Origin: Atherix ibis
Lineage: Eukaryota > Arthropoda > Insecta > Diptera > Athericidae
Length of the DNA: 64,000 bases
Reading direction: 5' to 3'
Assembly: GCA_958298945.1 (NCBI GenBank)
Contig: OY282608.1
Coordinates: 81,020,806-81,084,805 of the forward strand
Under the pieces are notes generated by a model that saw only the letters and a program-made list of their open reading frames with translations, did not search any database and was not told the origin of the DNA. Positions 14,393-27,817 of this stretch are shown in pieces. Within the stretch, counting starts at the first letter, position 1. Each line of letters starts with the position of its first letter. A program made the translations under genes and the position numbers.

Positions 14393-16602
14393 ACAAGCCA
14401 ACAAGCCAACAAACCAACAAACGAACAAACCAACAAACCAACAAACTAACAAGCCAACAAACCAAAAAACCATCAAAGCCAATAAACCAACAAGCCAATA
14501 AACCAATAAACCAACAAACCAACAAACCAACAAACCAACAAACCAACAAACCAAAAAACCAACAAACCAACAAACCAACAACCCAACAAACCAACAAGCC
14601 AACAAACAAATAAACCAACAAACCAGCAAACCAACAAACCAACAAACCAACAAACCAACAAACCAGCAAACCAACAAGCCAACAAGCGAACAAGCCAACA
14701 AACCAAAAAACCAACAAACGAACAAACCAACAAACCAACAAACCAACAAACCAACAAACGAACAAACCAACAAACCAAAAAACCAACAAACGAACAAACC
14801 AACAAACCAACAAACCAACAAACCAACAAGCCAACAAACCAACAAACTAACAAACCAACAAACCAACAAGCCAACAAACCAACAAACCAACAAACCAACA
14901 AACCGACAAACCAACAAGCCAATAAACCAACAAACGATCAAACCAACAAACCAACAAACCAACAAACCATCAAGTCAACAAACCAAAAAACCAACAAACC
15001 AATAAACCAACAAACCAATAAACCAACAAACCAACAAACCAACAAACCAAAAAACCAACAAACTAACAAACCAACAAACCAACAAGCCAACAAGCCAACA
15101 AACCAACAAACAAACAAACCAACAAACCAACAAGCCAACAAACCAACAAACCAACAAGCCAACAAGCCAACAAACAAATAAACCAACAAACCAACAAACC
15201 AACAAACCAACCAACCAACTGTCCAACAAACCAACAAACCAACAAGCCAACAAGCCAACAAACCAAAAAACCAATAAACGAACAAACCAACAAACCAACA
15301 AACCAACAATCGAACAAACCAACAAGCCAAAAAACCAACAAACGAACAAACCAACAAACCAACAAACCAACAAGCCAACAAACCAAAAAACCAACAAACC
15401 AACAAACCAACAAACCAACAAACCAACGAACCAACAAACCAACAAACCAACAAACCAACAAACCAACAAACCGACAAACCAACAAGCCAACAAACCTACA
15501 AACGAACAAACCAACAAACCAACAAACTAACAAACCAACAAGCCAACAAACCAAAAAACCAACAAACCAATAAACCAACAATCCAATAAACCAACAAACC
15601 AACAAACCAAAAAACCAACAAACCAACAAACCAAAAAACCAACAAACCAACAAACCAACAAACCAACAAGCCAACAAACGAACAAACCAACAAACAAACA
15701 AACCAACAAACCAACAAACCAACAAACCAACAAACCAACAAACCAACAAGCCAACAAACCAACAAATCAACAAAACAACAAGCCAACAAACAAACAAACC
15801 AACAAGCCAACCAGCTAACAAACCAACAAACAAACAAACCAACAAACCAACAAACCAACAATTCAACAAACCAGCAAGCCAACAAACCAACAAACCAATA
15901 AGCCAACAAGCCAACAAGCCAACAAACCAACAAGCCAACAAACCAACAAACAAATAAACCAACAAACCAACAAACCAACAAACCAACAAACCAACAAACC
16001 AACAAGCCAAAAAGCCAACAAACCAACAAACGAACTAACGAACAAACCAACAAACCAACAAAACAACAAGCCAACAAACCAACAAACCAAGAAGCCAACA
16101 AGCCAACAAACCAAAAACCAACAAACGAACAAACCAACAAACCAACAAACAAACAAACCAACAAACCAAAAAAACCAACAAACGAACAAACTAACAAACC
16201 ATCAAACCAACAAACCGACAAACCAACAAAGCAACAAGCCAACAAGCCAACAAGCCAACAAACCACTAATCCAAGAAACAAACTAACCAACAAACAAACA
16301 AACCAACAAACCAACAAACCAACAAACCAACAAACAAACAAACCAACACACCAACAAAACAACAAATTAACAAACAAATAAACCAACAAACAAACAAACC
16401 AACAAACCAACAAACCAACAAACGAACAAGCCAACAAACCAACAAACCAAAAAACCAACAAACAAACAAACCAACAAACCAACAAGCCAAAAAAATCAAC
16501 AAGCCAACAAATGAACAAACCAACAAGCTAACAAACCAACAAACCAACAAACCAACAACCCAACAAACGAAAAAACCAACAAACGAACAAACCAACAAAC
16601 CA
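14393..16602. repeat. 2,813-base duplication, second copy with ~600 bases missing
   Basis: It starts where the first copy ends. Offsets to copy 1 fall from 2,805 to 2,210 at 15,711-15,723, so about 595 bases corresponding to roughly 12,910-13,505 are absent here (or were inserted in copy 1). Divergence at the right edge is marked by an AGCC unit present at about 14,397 but absent at the expected 16,607. Confidence 0.8.
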
Positions 16603-19600
16603 ACAAACCAACAAACGAACAAACCAACAAACCAAAAAACCAACAAACGAACAAACCAACAAACCAACAAACCAACAAGCCAACAAACGAAAAAACCAAC
16701 AAACCAACAAACCAACAAACTAACAAACCAACAAACCAACAAGCCAACAAACCAACAAACCAACAAACCAACTAACCGACAAACCAACAAGCCAACAAAC
16801 CAACAAACGAACAAACCAACAAACCAACAAACCAACAAATTATCAAGTCAACAAACCAAAAAACCAACAAACCAATAAACCAACAAACCAATAAACCAAC
16901 AAACCAACAAACCAACAAACCAAAAAACCAACAAACCAACAAACCAACAAACCAACAAGCCAACAAGCCAACAAACCAACAAACGAACAAACCAACAAAC
17001 TAACAAACCAACAAGCCAACAAACAAATAAACCAACAAACCAACAAACAAACCAACCAACAGTCCAACAAACCAACAAACCAACAAGCCAACAAGCAACA
17101 AACCAAAAAACCAATAAACGAACAAACCAACAAACCAACAAACCAACAAACGAACAAACCAACAAACCAAAAAACCAACAAACGAACAAACCAACAAACC
17201 AACAAACCAACAATCCAACAAACCAAAAAACCAACAAACCAACAAACCAACAAACCAACAAACCAACAAACCAACGAACCAACAAACCAACAAACCAACA
17301 AACCAACAAACCAACAAACTAACAAACCAACAATCCAACAAACCAAAAAACCAACAAACCAATCAACCAACAAGCCAATAAACCAACAAGCCAACAAACC
17401 AACAAACGAACAAACCCACAAACCAACAAACTAACAAACCAACAAGCCAACAAACCAAAAAACCAACAAACCAATAAACCAACAAGCCAATAAACCAACA
17501 AACCAACAAACCAAAAAACCAACAAACCAACAAACCAAAAAACCAACAAACCAACAAACCAACAAACCAACAAGCCAACAAACGAACAAACCAACAAACA
17601 AACCAACAAACCAACAAACAGACAAACCAACAAGCCAACAAACCAACAAGCCAACAAACCAACAAACAAATAAACCAACAAACCAACAAACCAACAAACC
17701 AGCAAACCAACAAACCAACAAACCAACAAACCAACAAGCCAACAAACCAACAAACCAACAAACCAACAAACCAACAAACCAACAAACCAACAAACCAACA
17801 AACCAACAAACCAACAAACCAACAAGCCAACAAACCAAAAAACCAACAAACCAACAAACAAACAAGTCAACAAACCAACAAACCAACAAACCAACAAACC
17901 AGCAAACCAACAAACAAATAAACCAACAAACCAACAAACCAACAAACCAACAAACCAACAAACCAACAAACCAACAAACCAACAAACCAACAAACCAACA
18001 AGCCAACAAACCAAAAAACCAACAAACGAACAAACCAACAAACAAACAAGTCAACAAACCAACAAACCAACAAACCAACAAGCCAACAAACCAACAAGCC
18101 AACAAACAAATAAACCAACAAACCAGCAAACCAACAAACCAACAAACCAACAAACCAACAAACCAGCAAACCAACAAGCCAACAAGCGAACAAGCCAACA
18201 AACCAAAAAACCAACAAACGAACAAACCAACAAACCAACAAACCAACAAACCAACAAACGAACAAACCAACAAACCAAAAAACCAACAAACGAACAAACC
18301 AACAAACCAACAAACCAACAAGCCAACAAACCAAAAAACAACAAACCAACGAAACAACAAGCCAACAAACCAACAAACCAACAAACCAACAAACCGACAA
18401 ACCAACAAGCCAACAAGCCAACAAACCAACAAACGAACAAACCAACAAACCAACAAACCAACAAACTAACAAGCCAACAAACCAAAAAACCATCAAGCCA
18501 ATAAACCAACAAGCCAATAAACCAATAAACCAACAAACCAACAAACCAACAAACCAACAAACCAACAAACCAACAAACCAAAAAACCAACAAACCAACAA
18601 ACCAACAAACCAACAAACCAACAAGCCAACAAACGAACAAACCAACAAACAAACAAACCAACAAACCAACAAACTAACAAGCCAACAAACCAACAAACAA
18701 ATAAATCACCAAACCAACAAACCAACAAACTAGCAAACCAACAAACCAACAAACCAACAAACCAACAAGCCAACAAGCCAACAAACCAACAAACGAACAA
18801 ACCGACAAACCAACAAACCAACAAGCCAACAAACCAACAAACCAACAAGCCAACAAACCAACAAACAAATAAACCAACAAACCAACAAACCAACAAACCA
18901 ACAAACCAACAAACCAACAAGCCAACAAACGAACAAACCAACAAACAAACAAACTAACAAACCAACAAACCAACAAACCAACAAGCCAACAAACCAACAA
19001 GCCAACAAACCAACAAACCAGCAAACCAACAAACCAACAAACCAACAAACCAACAAGCCAACAAACCAACAAACCATTAAACCAAAAAACCAACAAACGA
19101 ACAAACCAACAAACAAACAAGCCAACAAACCATCAAACCAACAAACCAACAAGCCAACAAACCAACAAGCCAACAAACCAGCAAAAAATAAACCAACAAA
19201 CCAACAAACCAACAAACCAACCAACCAAGAAACCAACAAACCAACAAACCAACAAAACAACAAACCAACAAGCCAACAAGCCAACAAGCCAACAAACCAA
19301 CAAACCAACAAACCAACAAACCAACAAACCAACAAACCAACAAGCCAACAAGCTAACAAGCCAACAAGCCAACAAACGAACAAACCAACAAACAAACAAA
19401 CCAACAAACTAACAAACCAACAAACCAACAAACCAAAAAACCAACAAACCAACAAACAAAAAACCAACAAACGAACAAACCAACAAACCAACAAACTAAC
19501 AAACAAACAAACGAACAAACCAACAAACCAAAAAACCAACAAACCAACAAACCAACAAACCAACAAACCAACAAACCAACAAGCCAACAAACCAACAAAC

Positions 19601-19640
19601 CAACAAACCAACAAACCAACAAGCTAACAAACCAACAAAC
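16603..19640. repeat. Array segment with diverged copies of left-domain blocks
   Basis: It contains the sixth TCAAGTCAAC marker (G at 16,847) and the last AGTCC (17,061). The stretch around 17.4-18.5 kb repeats the 9.5-11.7 kb marker set, with CGAAACAACAAGCC near 18,350 as at 10,281 and 11,517. ATAAATCACC markers (T at 18,706 and 19,784, 1,078 apart) begin the next block. I see no feature other than array units here. Confidence 0.65.
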
Positions 19641-22600
19641 GAACAAACCAACAAACCAACAAACCAACAAACCAACAAACCAACAAACCAACAAACCAAC
19701 AAACCAACAAACCAACAAACCAACAAACCAACAAACCAACAAACCAACAAACCAACAAGCCAACAAACCAACAAACAAATAAATCACCAAACCAACATAC
19801 CAAAAAACCAGCAAACCAACAAACCAACAAACCAACAAACCAACAAGCCAACAAGCCAACAAACCAACAAACGAACAAACCAACAAACCAACTAACCAAC
19901 AAGCCAACAAACCAACAAACCAACAAGCCAACAAGCAAACAAACCAAAAAACCAACAAACGAACAAACCAACAAACAAACAAGCCAACAAACCAACAAAC
20001 CAACAAACCAACAAGCCAACAAACCAACAAGCCAACAAACCAACAAACAAATAAACCAACAAACCAACAAACCAACAAACCAACAAACCAACAAACCAAC
20101 AAACCAACAAACCAACAAACCAACAAACCAACAAACCAACAAGCCAACAAGCCAACAAACCAACAAACCAACAAACCAAAAAACCAACAAACCAACAAGC
20201 CAACAAGCCAACAAGCCAACAAGCCAACAAACGAACAAACCAACAAACAAACAAACCAACAAACCAACCAACCAACAAACCAACAAACCAACAAACCAAC
20301 ACACAAACAAACCAACAAACTAACAAAACAACAACCCAACAAACAAATTAACCAACAAACCAACAAACCAACAAACCAACAAACCAACAAACGAACAAGC
20401 CAACAAACTAACAAACCAAAAAACCAACAAGCAAACAAACCAACAAACCAACAAGCCAACAAGCCAACAAACCAACAAGCCCACAAACGAACAAAACAAA
20501 CAAGCCAACAAACCAACAAACCAAAAAACGAACAAACCAACAAACCAAAAAACCAACAAACGAACAAACCAACAAACCAACAAACCAACAAACGAAAAAA
20601 CGAACAAACCAACAAACCAAAAAACCAACAAACGAACAAACCAACAAACCGACAAACCAACAAGCCAACAAACCAACAAACCAACAAACCAACAAACCAA
20701 CAAACAAACAAACCAACAAGCCAACAAACCAACAAACCAACAAACCAACAAGCTAACAAACCAACAAACAAACAAACCAACAAACCAACAAACCAACAAA
20801 CTAACAAACCAACAAACCAACAAACCAAAAAACTAACAAACCAACAAAACAACAAGCCAACAAACCAACAAACCAATAAGCCAAGAAGCGAACAAACCAA
20901 CAAACAAACAAACCAACCAACAAACAAACCAACAAGCGAACAAACCAACAAGCCTACAAACCAACAAACAAATAAACCAACAAACCAACAAACCAACAAA
21001 CCAACAAACCAACAAACGAATAAACCAACAAACCAACACACCAATAAACCAACAAACCAACAAGCCAACAAATCAACAAACGAACAAGCCAATAAGCCAA
21101 CAAACCAAAAAACCAACAAACCAACAAACCAACAAACCAACAAACCAACAAACCAACAAACCAACAAGCCAACAAGCTAACAAGCCAACAAGCCAACAAA
21201 CGAACAAACCAACAAACAAACAAACCAACAAACCAACAAACCAACAAACCAACAAACCAAAAAACCAACAAAACAACAAACAAAAAACCAACAAACGAAC
21301 AAACCAACAAACCAACAAACCAACATACAAACAAACGAACAAACCAACAAACCAAAAAACCAACAAACGAACAAACCAGCAAACCGACAAACCAACAAGC
21401 CAACAAGCCAACAAACCAACAAACCAACAAACCAACAAATTAACAAGCCAACAAACCAACAAACCAACAAGCCTACAAACCAACAAACAAATAAACCAAC
21501 AAACCAACAAACCAACAAACCAACAAACGAATAAACCAACAAACCAACACACCAACAAACCAACAAACCAACAAGCCAACAAATCAACAAACGAACAAGC
21601 CAACAACCCAACAAACCAAAAAACCAACAAACCAACAAACCAACAAACCAACAAACCAACAAACCAACAAACCAACAAGCCAACAAGCTAACAAGCCAAC
21701 AAGCCAACAAACGAACAAACCAACAAACAAACAAACCAACAAACCAACAAACCAACAAACCAACAAACCAAAAAACCAACAAACCAACAAACATAAAACC
21801 AACAAACGAACAAACCAACAAACCAACAAACCAACAAACGAACAAACCAACAAACCAAACAACCAACAAACGAACAAACCAACAAACCGACAAACCAACA
21901 AGCCAACAAACCAACAAACCAACAAACCAACAAACCAACAAACCAACAAGCCAACAAACCAACAAACCAACAAACCAACAAACCAACAAGCTAACAAACC
22001 AACAAACGAACAAACCAACAAACCAACAAACCAACAAACCAACAAACCAACAAACCAACAAACCAACAAACCAACAAACCAACAAACCAACAAACCAACA
22101 AACCAACAAACCAACAAACCAACAAGCCAACAAACCAACAAAAAAATAAATCACCAAACCAACAAACCAACAAACCAGCAAACCAACAAACCAACAAACC
22201 AACAAACCAACAAGCCAACAAGCCAACAAACCAACAAACGAACAAACCAACAAACCAACTAACCAACAAGCCAACAAACCAACAAACCAACAAGCCAACA
22301 AGCCAACAAACCAAAAAACCAACAAACGAACAAACCAACAAACAAACAAGCCAACAAACCAACAAACCAGCAAACCAACAAGCCAAAAAACCAACAAGCC
22401 AACAAACCAACAAATAAATAAACCAACAAACCAACAAACCAACAAACCAACAAACCAACAAACCAACAAACCAACAAACCAACAAACCAACAAACCAACA
22501 AGCCAACAAGCCAACAAACCAACAAACCAACAAACCAAAAAACCAACAAACCAACAAGCCAACAAGCCAACAAGCCAACAAGCCAACAAACGAACAAACC

Positions 22601-23500
22601 AACAAACAAACAAACCAACAAACCAACCAACCAACAAACCAACAAACCAACAAACCAACACACAAACAAACCAACAAACTAACAAAACAACAAACCAACA
22701 AACAAATTAACCAACAAACCAACAAACCAACAAACCAACAAACCAACAAACGAACAAGCCAACAAACTAACAAACCAAAAAACCAACAAGCAAACAAACC
22801 AATAAACCAACAAGCCAACAAGCCAACGAACCAACAAGCCCACAAACGAACAAAACAAACAAGCCAACAAACCAACAAACCAAAAAACGAACAAACCAAC
22901 AAACCAAAAAACCAACAAACGAACAAACCAACAAACCAACAAACCAACAAACGAAAAAACGAACAAACCAACAAACCAAAAAACCAACAAACGAACAAAC
23001 CAACAAACCAACAAACCGACAAACCAACAAGCCAACAAACCAACAAACCAACAAACCAACAAACCAAGAAACAAACAAACCAACAAGCCAACAAACCAAC
23101 AAACCAACAAACCAAAAAGCTAACAAACCAACAAACGAACAAACCAACAAACCAACAAACCAACAAACTAACAAACCAACAAACCAACAAACCAAAAAAT
23201 TAACAAACCAACAAAACAGCAAGCCAACAAACCAACAAACCAATAAGCCAAGAAGCGAACAAACCAACAAACAAACAAACCAACAAACCAACACACCAAC
23301 AAGCGAACACACCAACAAGCCTACAAACCAACAAACAAATAAACCAACAAACCAACAAACCAACAAACCAACAAGCCAACAAGCCAACAAACCAACAAAC
23401 GAATAAACCAACAAACCAACACACCAACAAACCAACAAACCAACAAGCCAACAAATCAACAAACAAACAAGCCAACAAGCCAACAAACCAAAAAACCAAC
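19640..23500. repeat. Duplication, period 2,359-2,383 bases
   Basis: Paired markers: TCACC at 19,784 and 22,151 (2,367); CACACAAAC at 20,300 and 22,659 (2,359); CCAAGAAGCG at about 20,883 and 23,250 (2,367); AATCAAC (T) at 21,073 and 23,456 (2,383). Copies are roughly 19.64-21.1 kb and 22.0-23.5 kb, with related but less regular material between them. Confidence 0.75.
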
Positions 23501-24602
23501 AAACGAACAAACCAACAAACAAACAAACCAACAAACCAACAAACTAACAAACCAACAAACCAACAAACCAACAAACCAACAAACCAACAAACCAACAAAC
23601 CAACAAACCAACAAACCAACAAACCAACAAACCAACAAACAAACAAACCAACAAAACAACAAACAAACAACCCAACAATCCAACAAACCAACAAACCAAC
23701 ATGCCAACAAGCCAACAAACCAACAAGCCAACAAACCTACAAACCAACAAACCAAAAACCAACAAGCAAACAAACCAAAAAACCAACAAACGAACAAACC
23801 AACAAACCAACAAACCAACAAACCAACAAACCAACAAACCAACAAGCCAACAAGCCAACAAACCAACAAACCAACAAACCAACAAGCCAACAAACTAAAA
23901 AACGAACAAACCAACAAACCGACAAGCCAACAAACCAACAAGTTAACAAACGAACAAACCAACAATCAAACAAACCAACAAACCAACAATCCAACAATCC
24001 AACAAACCAACAAACCAACAAACCAATAAACCAACAAACCAACAAACCAACAAACCAACAAGCCAACAAGCCAACAAACCAACAAACAAGCAATCCAACA
24101 AGCCAACAAACCAAAAAACCAACAAACGAACAAACCAACAAACAAACAAACCAACAAACCAATAAACCAACAAACCAACAAACCAACAAACCAATAAACC
24201 AACAAACCAACAAACCAACAAACAAAACAACCAACAAAACAACAAACCAACAAACCAACAAACCAACAAAACAACAAGCCAACAAACCAACAAACCAACA
24301 AACCAACAAGCAAACAAACCAACAAACAAACAAACCAACAAACCAACAAACCAACAAGCCAACAAACCAACAAGCCAACAAACCAACAAACAAATAAACT
24401 AACAACCCAACAAACCAACAAACCAACAAACCATCAAACCAACAAACCAACAAACCAACAAGCCAACAAGCCAACAAACCAACAAACGAACAAACCAACA
24501 AACCAACACACCAACAAACCAACGAACCAACAAGCCAACAAACCAACAAACCAAGAAGCCAACAAGCCAACAAACCAACAAACCAACAAACCAACAAACC
24601 AA

Positions 24603-26400
24603 CTAACAAACAAACCAACAAAACAACAAACCAACCAACCAACAATCCAACAAACCAACAAACCAACAAACAAATATGCCAACAAGCCAAAAAACTAACA
24701 GGCCAACAAACCAACAAACCAACAAACCACAAACCAACAAGCCAAAAAAACCAACAAATCAACAAGCCAACAAGCAAACAAGCAAACAAGCCAACAAGCC
24801 AACAATCCAACAAACCAACAAACCAACTAACCAACAAACCAAGAAACCAACAAACCAACAAGCCAACAAGCCAATAAGCCAACAAGCCAACAAACGAACA
24901 AACCAACAAACAAACAAACCAACAAATCAACAAACCAAAAAACCAACAAACCAACAAACAAACAAGCTAACAAACCAACAAAACAACAAACCAACAAACA
25001 AACAAACCAACAAATCAACAAACCAACAAACCAACAAACCAACAAACAAACAAACCAACAAACCAACAAACAAATTAACCAACAAACCAACAAACCAACA
25101 AACCAACAAACCAACAAACGAACAAGCCAACAAACCAACAAACCAAAAAATCAACAAGCAACCAAACCAACAAACCAACAAGCCAACAAACGAACAAAGC
25201 AAACGAGCCAACAAACCAACAAACCAAAAAACCAACAAACCAACAAACCAAAAAACCAACAAACAAACAAACCAACAAACCAACAAACCAACAAACGAAC
25301 AAACCAACAAACCAAAAAACCAACAAACGGACAAACCAACAAACCAACAAACCAACAAACCAACAAACCGACAAACCAACAAACCAACAAACCAACAAAC
25401 CAACAAACCAACAAACCAACAAACCAACAAACCAACAAACCAACAAACCAACAAACCAACAAACCAACAAACCAACAAACCAACAAACCAACTAACCAAC
25501 AAACTATTAAACCAACAAAACAACAAGCCAACAAACCAACAAACCAACAAGCCAACAAGCAAACAAACCAACAATCAAACAAACCAACAAACCAACAAAC
25601 CAACAAGCCAACAAACCAACAAGCCTACAAACCAACAAACAAATAAACCAACAAACCAACAAACCAACAAACCAACAAACCAACAAACCAACAAACCAAC
25701 AAGCCAACAAGCCAACAAACCAACAAACGAACAAACCAACAAACCAACACACCAACAAACCAACAAACCAACAAACCAACAAACCAACAAACCAATAAGC
25801 CAACAAACCAACAAGCCAACAAACCAACAAACAAATAAACCAACAAACCAACAAACCAGCAAACCAACAAACCAACAAGCCAACAAACCAATAACCCAAT
25901 AAACCAACAAACCAACGAGCCAACAAGCCAACAAACCAAAAACCCAACAAACGATCAAACCCACAAACAAACAAACCAACAAACCAACAAACTAACAAAC
26001 CAAAAAGCCAACAAGCCAACAAGCCAACAAACCAACAAACAAATAAACCAACAAACCAATAAACCAACAAACCAACAAACCAACAAACCAACAAACCAAC
26101 AAACCAACAACCCAACAAACCAACAAACCAACAAACCAACAAACCAACAAACCAACAAACAAATAAGCCAACAAACCAATAAACCAACAAACCAACAAAC
26201 CAACAAACCAACAAACCAACAAACCAACAACCCAACAAACCAACAAACCAACAAACCAACAAACCAAGAAACCAACAAACCAACAACCCAACAAACCAAA
26301 AAACCAACAAACCAACAAACCAACAAACAGACAAACCAACAAACCAACAAGCCAACAAGCCAACAAACCAACAAGCCAATAACAAACAAACCAACAAACC
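24603..26400. repeat. 5.43-kb-spaced duplication, left copy
   Basis: It matches 30,030-31,900. Markers are CTAACAAACAAACC at 24,603 and 30,030 (5,427), the ATGCCAACAAGCC site at 24,676 and 30,103 (5,427), CTAT at 25,504 and 30,947 (5,443) and CGATCAAACCC at 25,951 and 31,442 (5,491). The growing offset reflects added units in the right copy. CCAACCAACC (three AACC tetramers in a row) is present near 24,630 and 30,058 in both. Confidence 0.8.
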
Positions 26401-26557
26401 AACAAACCAACAAACCAACAAACCAACAAACCAACAAACCAACAAACCAACAAACCAACAAACCAACAAACCAACAAACCAACAAACCAACAAACCAACA
26501 AACCAACAAACCAACAAACCAACAAACCAACAAACCAACAAACCAACAAACCAACAA
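26384..26557. repeat. Long exact run of about 21 canonical units
   Basis: About 172 consecutive bases match AACCAACA without a variant, ended by an AGCC unit. Similar long exact runs lie near 29.2-29.36, 33.77-33.87, 45.06-45.19, 49.81-49.97 and 58.73-58.86 kb. Such runs seem characteristic of the right domain and probably mark the most recently expanded places. Confidence 0.85.
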
Positions 26558-27083
26558 GCCAACAAGCCAAAAAACCAACAAACCAACAAATGAACAAACC
26601 AACAAACCAACAAACCAACAAACCAACAAACCAACAAACCAACAAGCCAACAAGCCAACAAACCAACAAGCCAACAAACGAACAAACGAACAAACCAACA
26701 AACCAACAAACCAACAAACCAACAAACCAACAAACCAACAAACCAACAAACCAACAAACCAAGAAACCAACAAACCAACAACCCAACAAACCAAAAAACC
26801 AACAAACCAACAAACCAACAAACCAACAAACAAACAAACCAACAAACCAACAAGCCAACAAGCCAACAAACCAACAAGCCAATAACAAACAAACCAACAA
26901 ACCAACAAACCAACAAACCAACAAACCAACAAACCAACAAACCAACAAACCAACAAACCAACAAGCCAACAATCCAAAAAACCAACAAACCAACAAATGA
27001 ACAAACCAACAAACCAACAAACCAACAAACCAACAAACCAACAAACCAACAAGCCAACAAGCCAACAAACCAACAAGCCAACA

Positions 27084-27817
27084 AACGAACAACCGAACAA
27101 ACCAACAAACCAACAAACCAACAAACAAATAAACCAACAAACCAACAAACCAACAAACCAACAAACCAACAAACCAACAAACCAACAAACCAAAAAACCA
27201 ACAAACCAACAAACCAACAAACAAACAAACCAACAAACCACCATGCCAACAAAACAACAAGCCAATAACGAACAAACCAACAAACCAACAAACCAACAAA
27301 CCAACAAACCAACAAACCAACAAACCAACAAACCAACAAACCAACCAGCCAACAAGCCAACAAACCAACAAGCCAACAAATGAACAAACGAACAAACCAA
27401 CAAACCAACAAACCAACAAAACAACAAACCAACAAACAAACAAGCCAACAAACGAACAACCGAACAAACCAACAAACCAACAAACCAACAAACAAATAAA
27501 CCAACAAACCAACAAACCAACAAACCAACAAACCAACAAACCAACAAACCAACAAACCAAAAAACCAACAAACCAACAAACCAACAAACAAACAAACCAA
27601 CAAACCACCATGCCAACAAAACAACAAGCCAATAACGAACAAACCAACAAACCAACAAACCAACAAACCAACAAACCAACAAACCAACAAACCAACAAAC
27701 CAACAAACCAACCAGCCAACAAGCCAACAAACCAACAAGCCAACAAATGAACAAACGAACAAACCAACAAACCAACAAACCAACAAAACAACAAACCAAC
27801 AAACAAACAAGCCAACA
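27084..27817. repeat. Tandem duplication, period 367 bases
   Basis: Offsets are exactly 367 for CCGAAC (27,093 and 27,460), the ATG of CCACCATGCC (27,243 and 27,610) and AATGAACAAACGAAC (27,380 and 27,747). Copies are about 27,084-27,450 and 27,451-27,817. 367 is one less than 46 units, so each copy includes a net one-base phase loss. Confidence 0.88.

Larger units (their letters stand above)
1..24000. repeat. Left array domain (A6-rich, CACTAATCC / AGTCC marker family)
   Basis: This part is noticeably dense in AACCAAAA units, which create A6 tracts (CCAAAAAACC). It carries rare marker strings I did not find further right: CACTAATCCAAGAAAC (4,454, 8,396, 14,054, 16,264), TCAAGTCAAC (its G at 5,093, 6,510, 8,977, 12,161, 14,974, 16,847) and AGTCC/TGTCC (5,331, 6,765, 9,215, 12,415, 15,220, 17,061). 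The right-domain CAATAAC marker was not seen here. The boundary is diffuse, somewhere between about 23.9 and 26.4 kb. Confidence 0.75.

Noticed and set aside
24676..25902. Open frame of 408 codons on the + strand beginning with ATG, rich in Asn, Thr, Gln, Lys and Pro
   Set aside because: It reads NQQTNKPT from the array, and the ATG comes from a CATGCC-type variant. It looks like a low-complexity surface protein but has no signal peptide or non-repeat part, and a similar frame at 30,103 is merely its duplicate.
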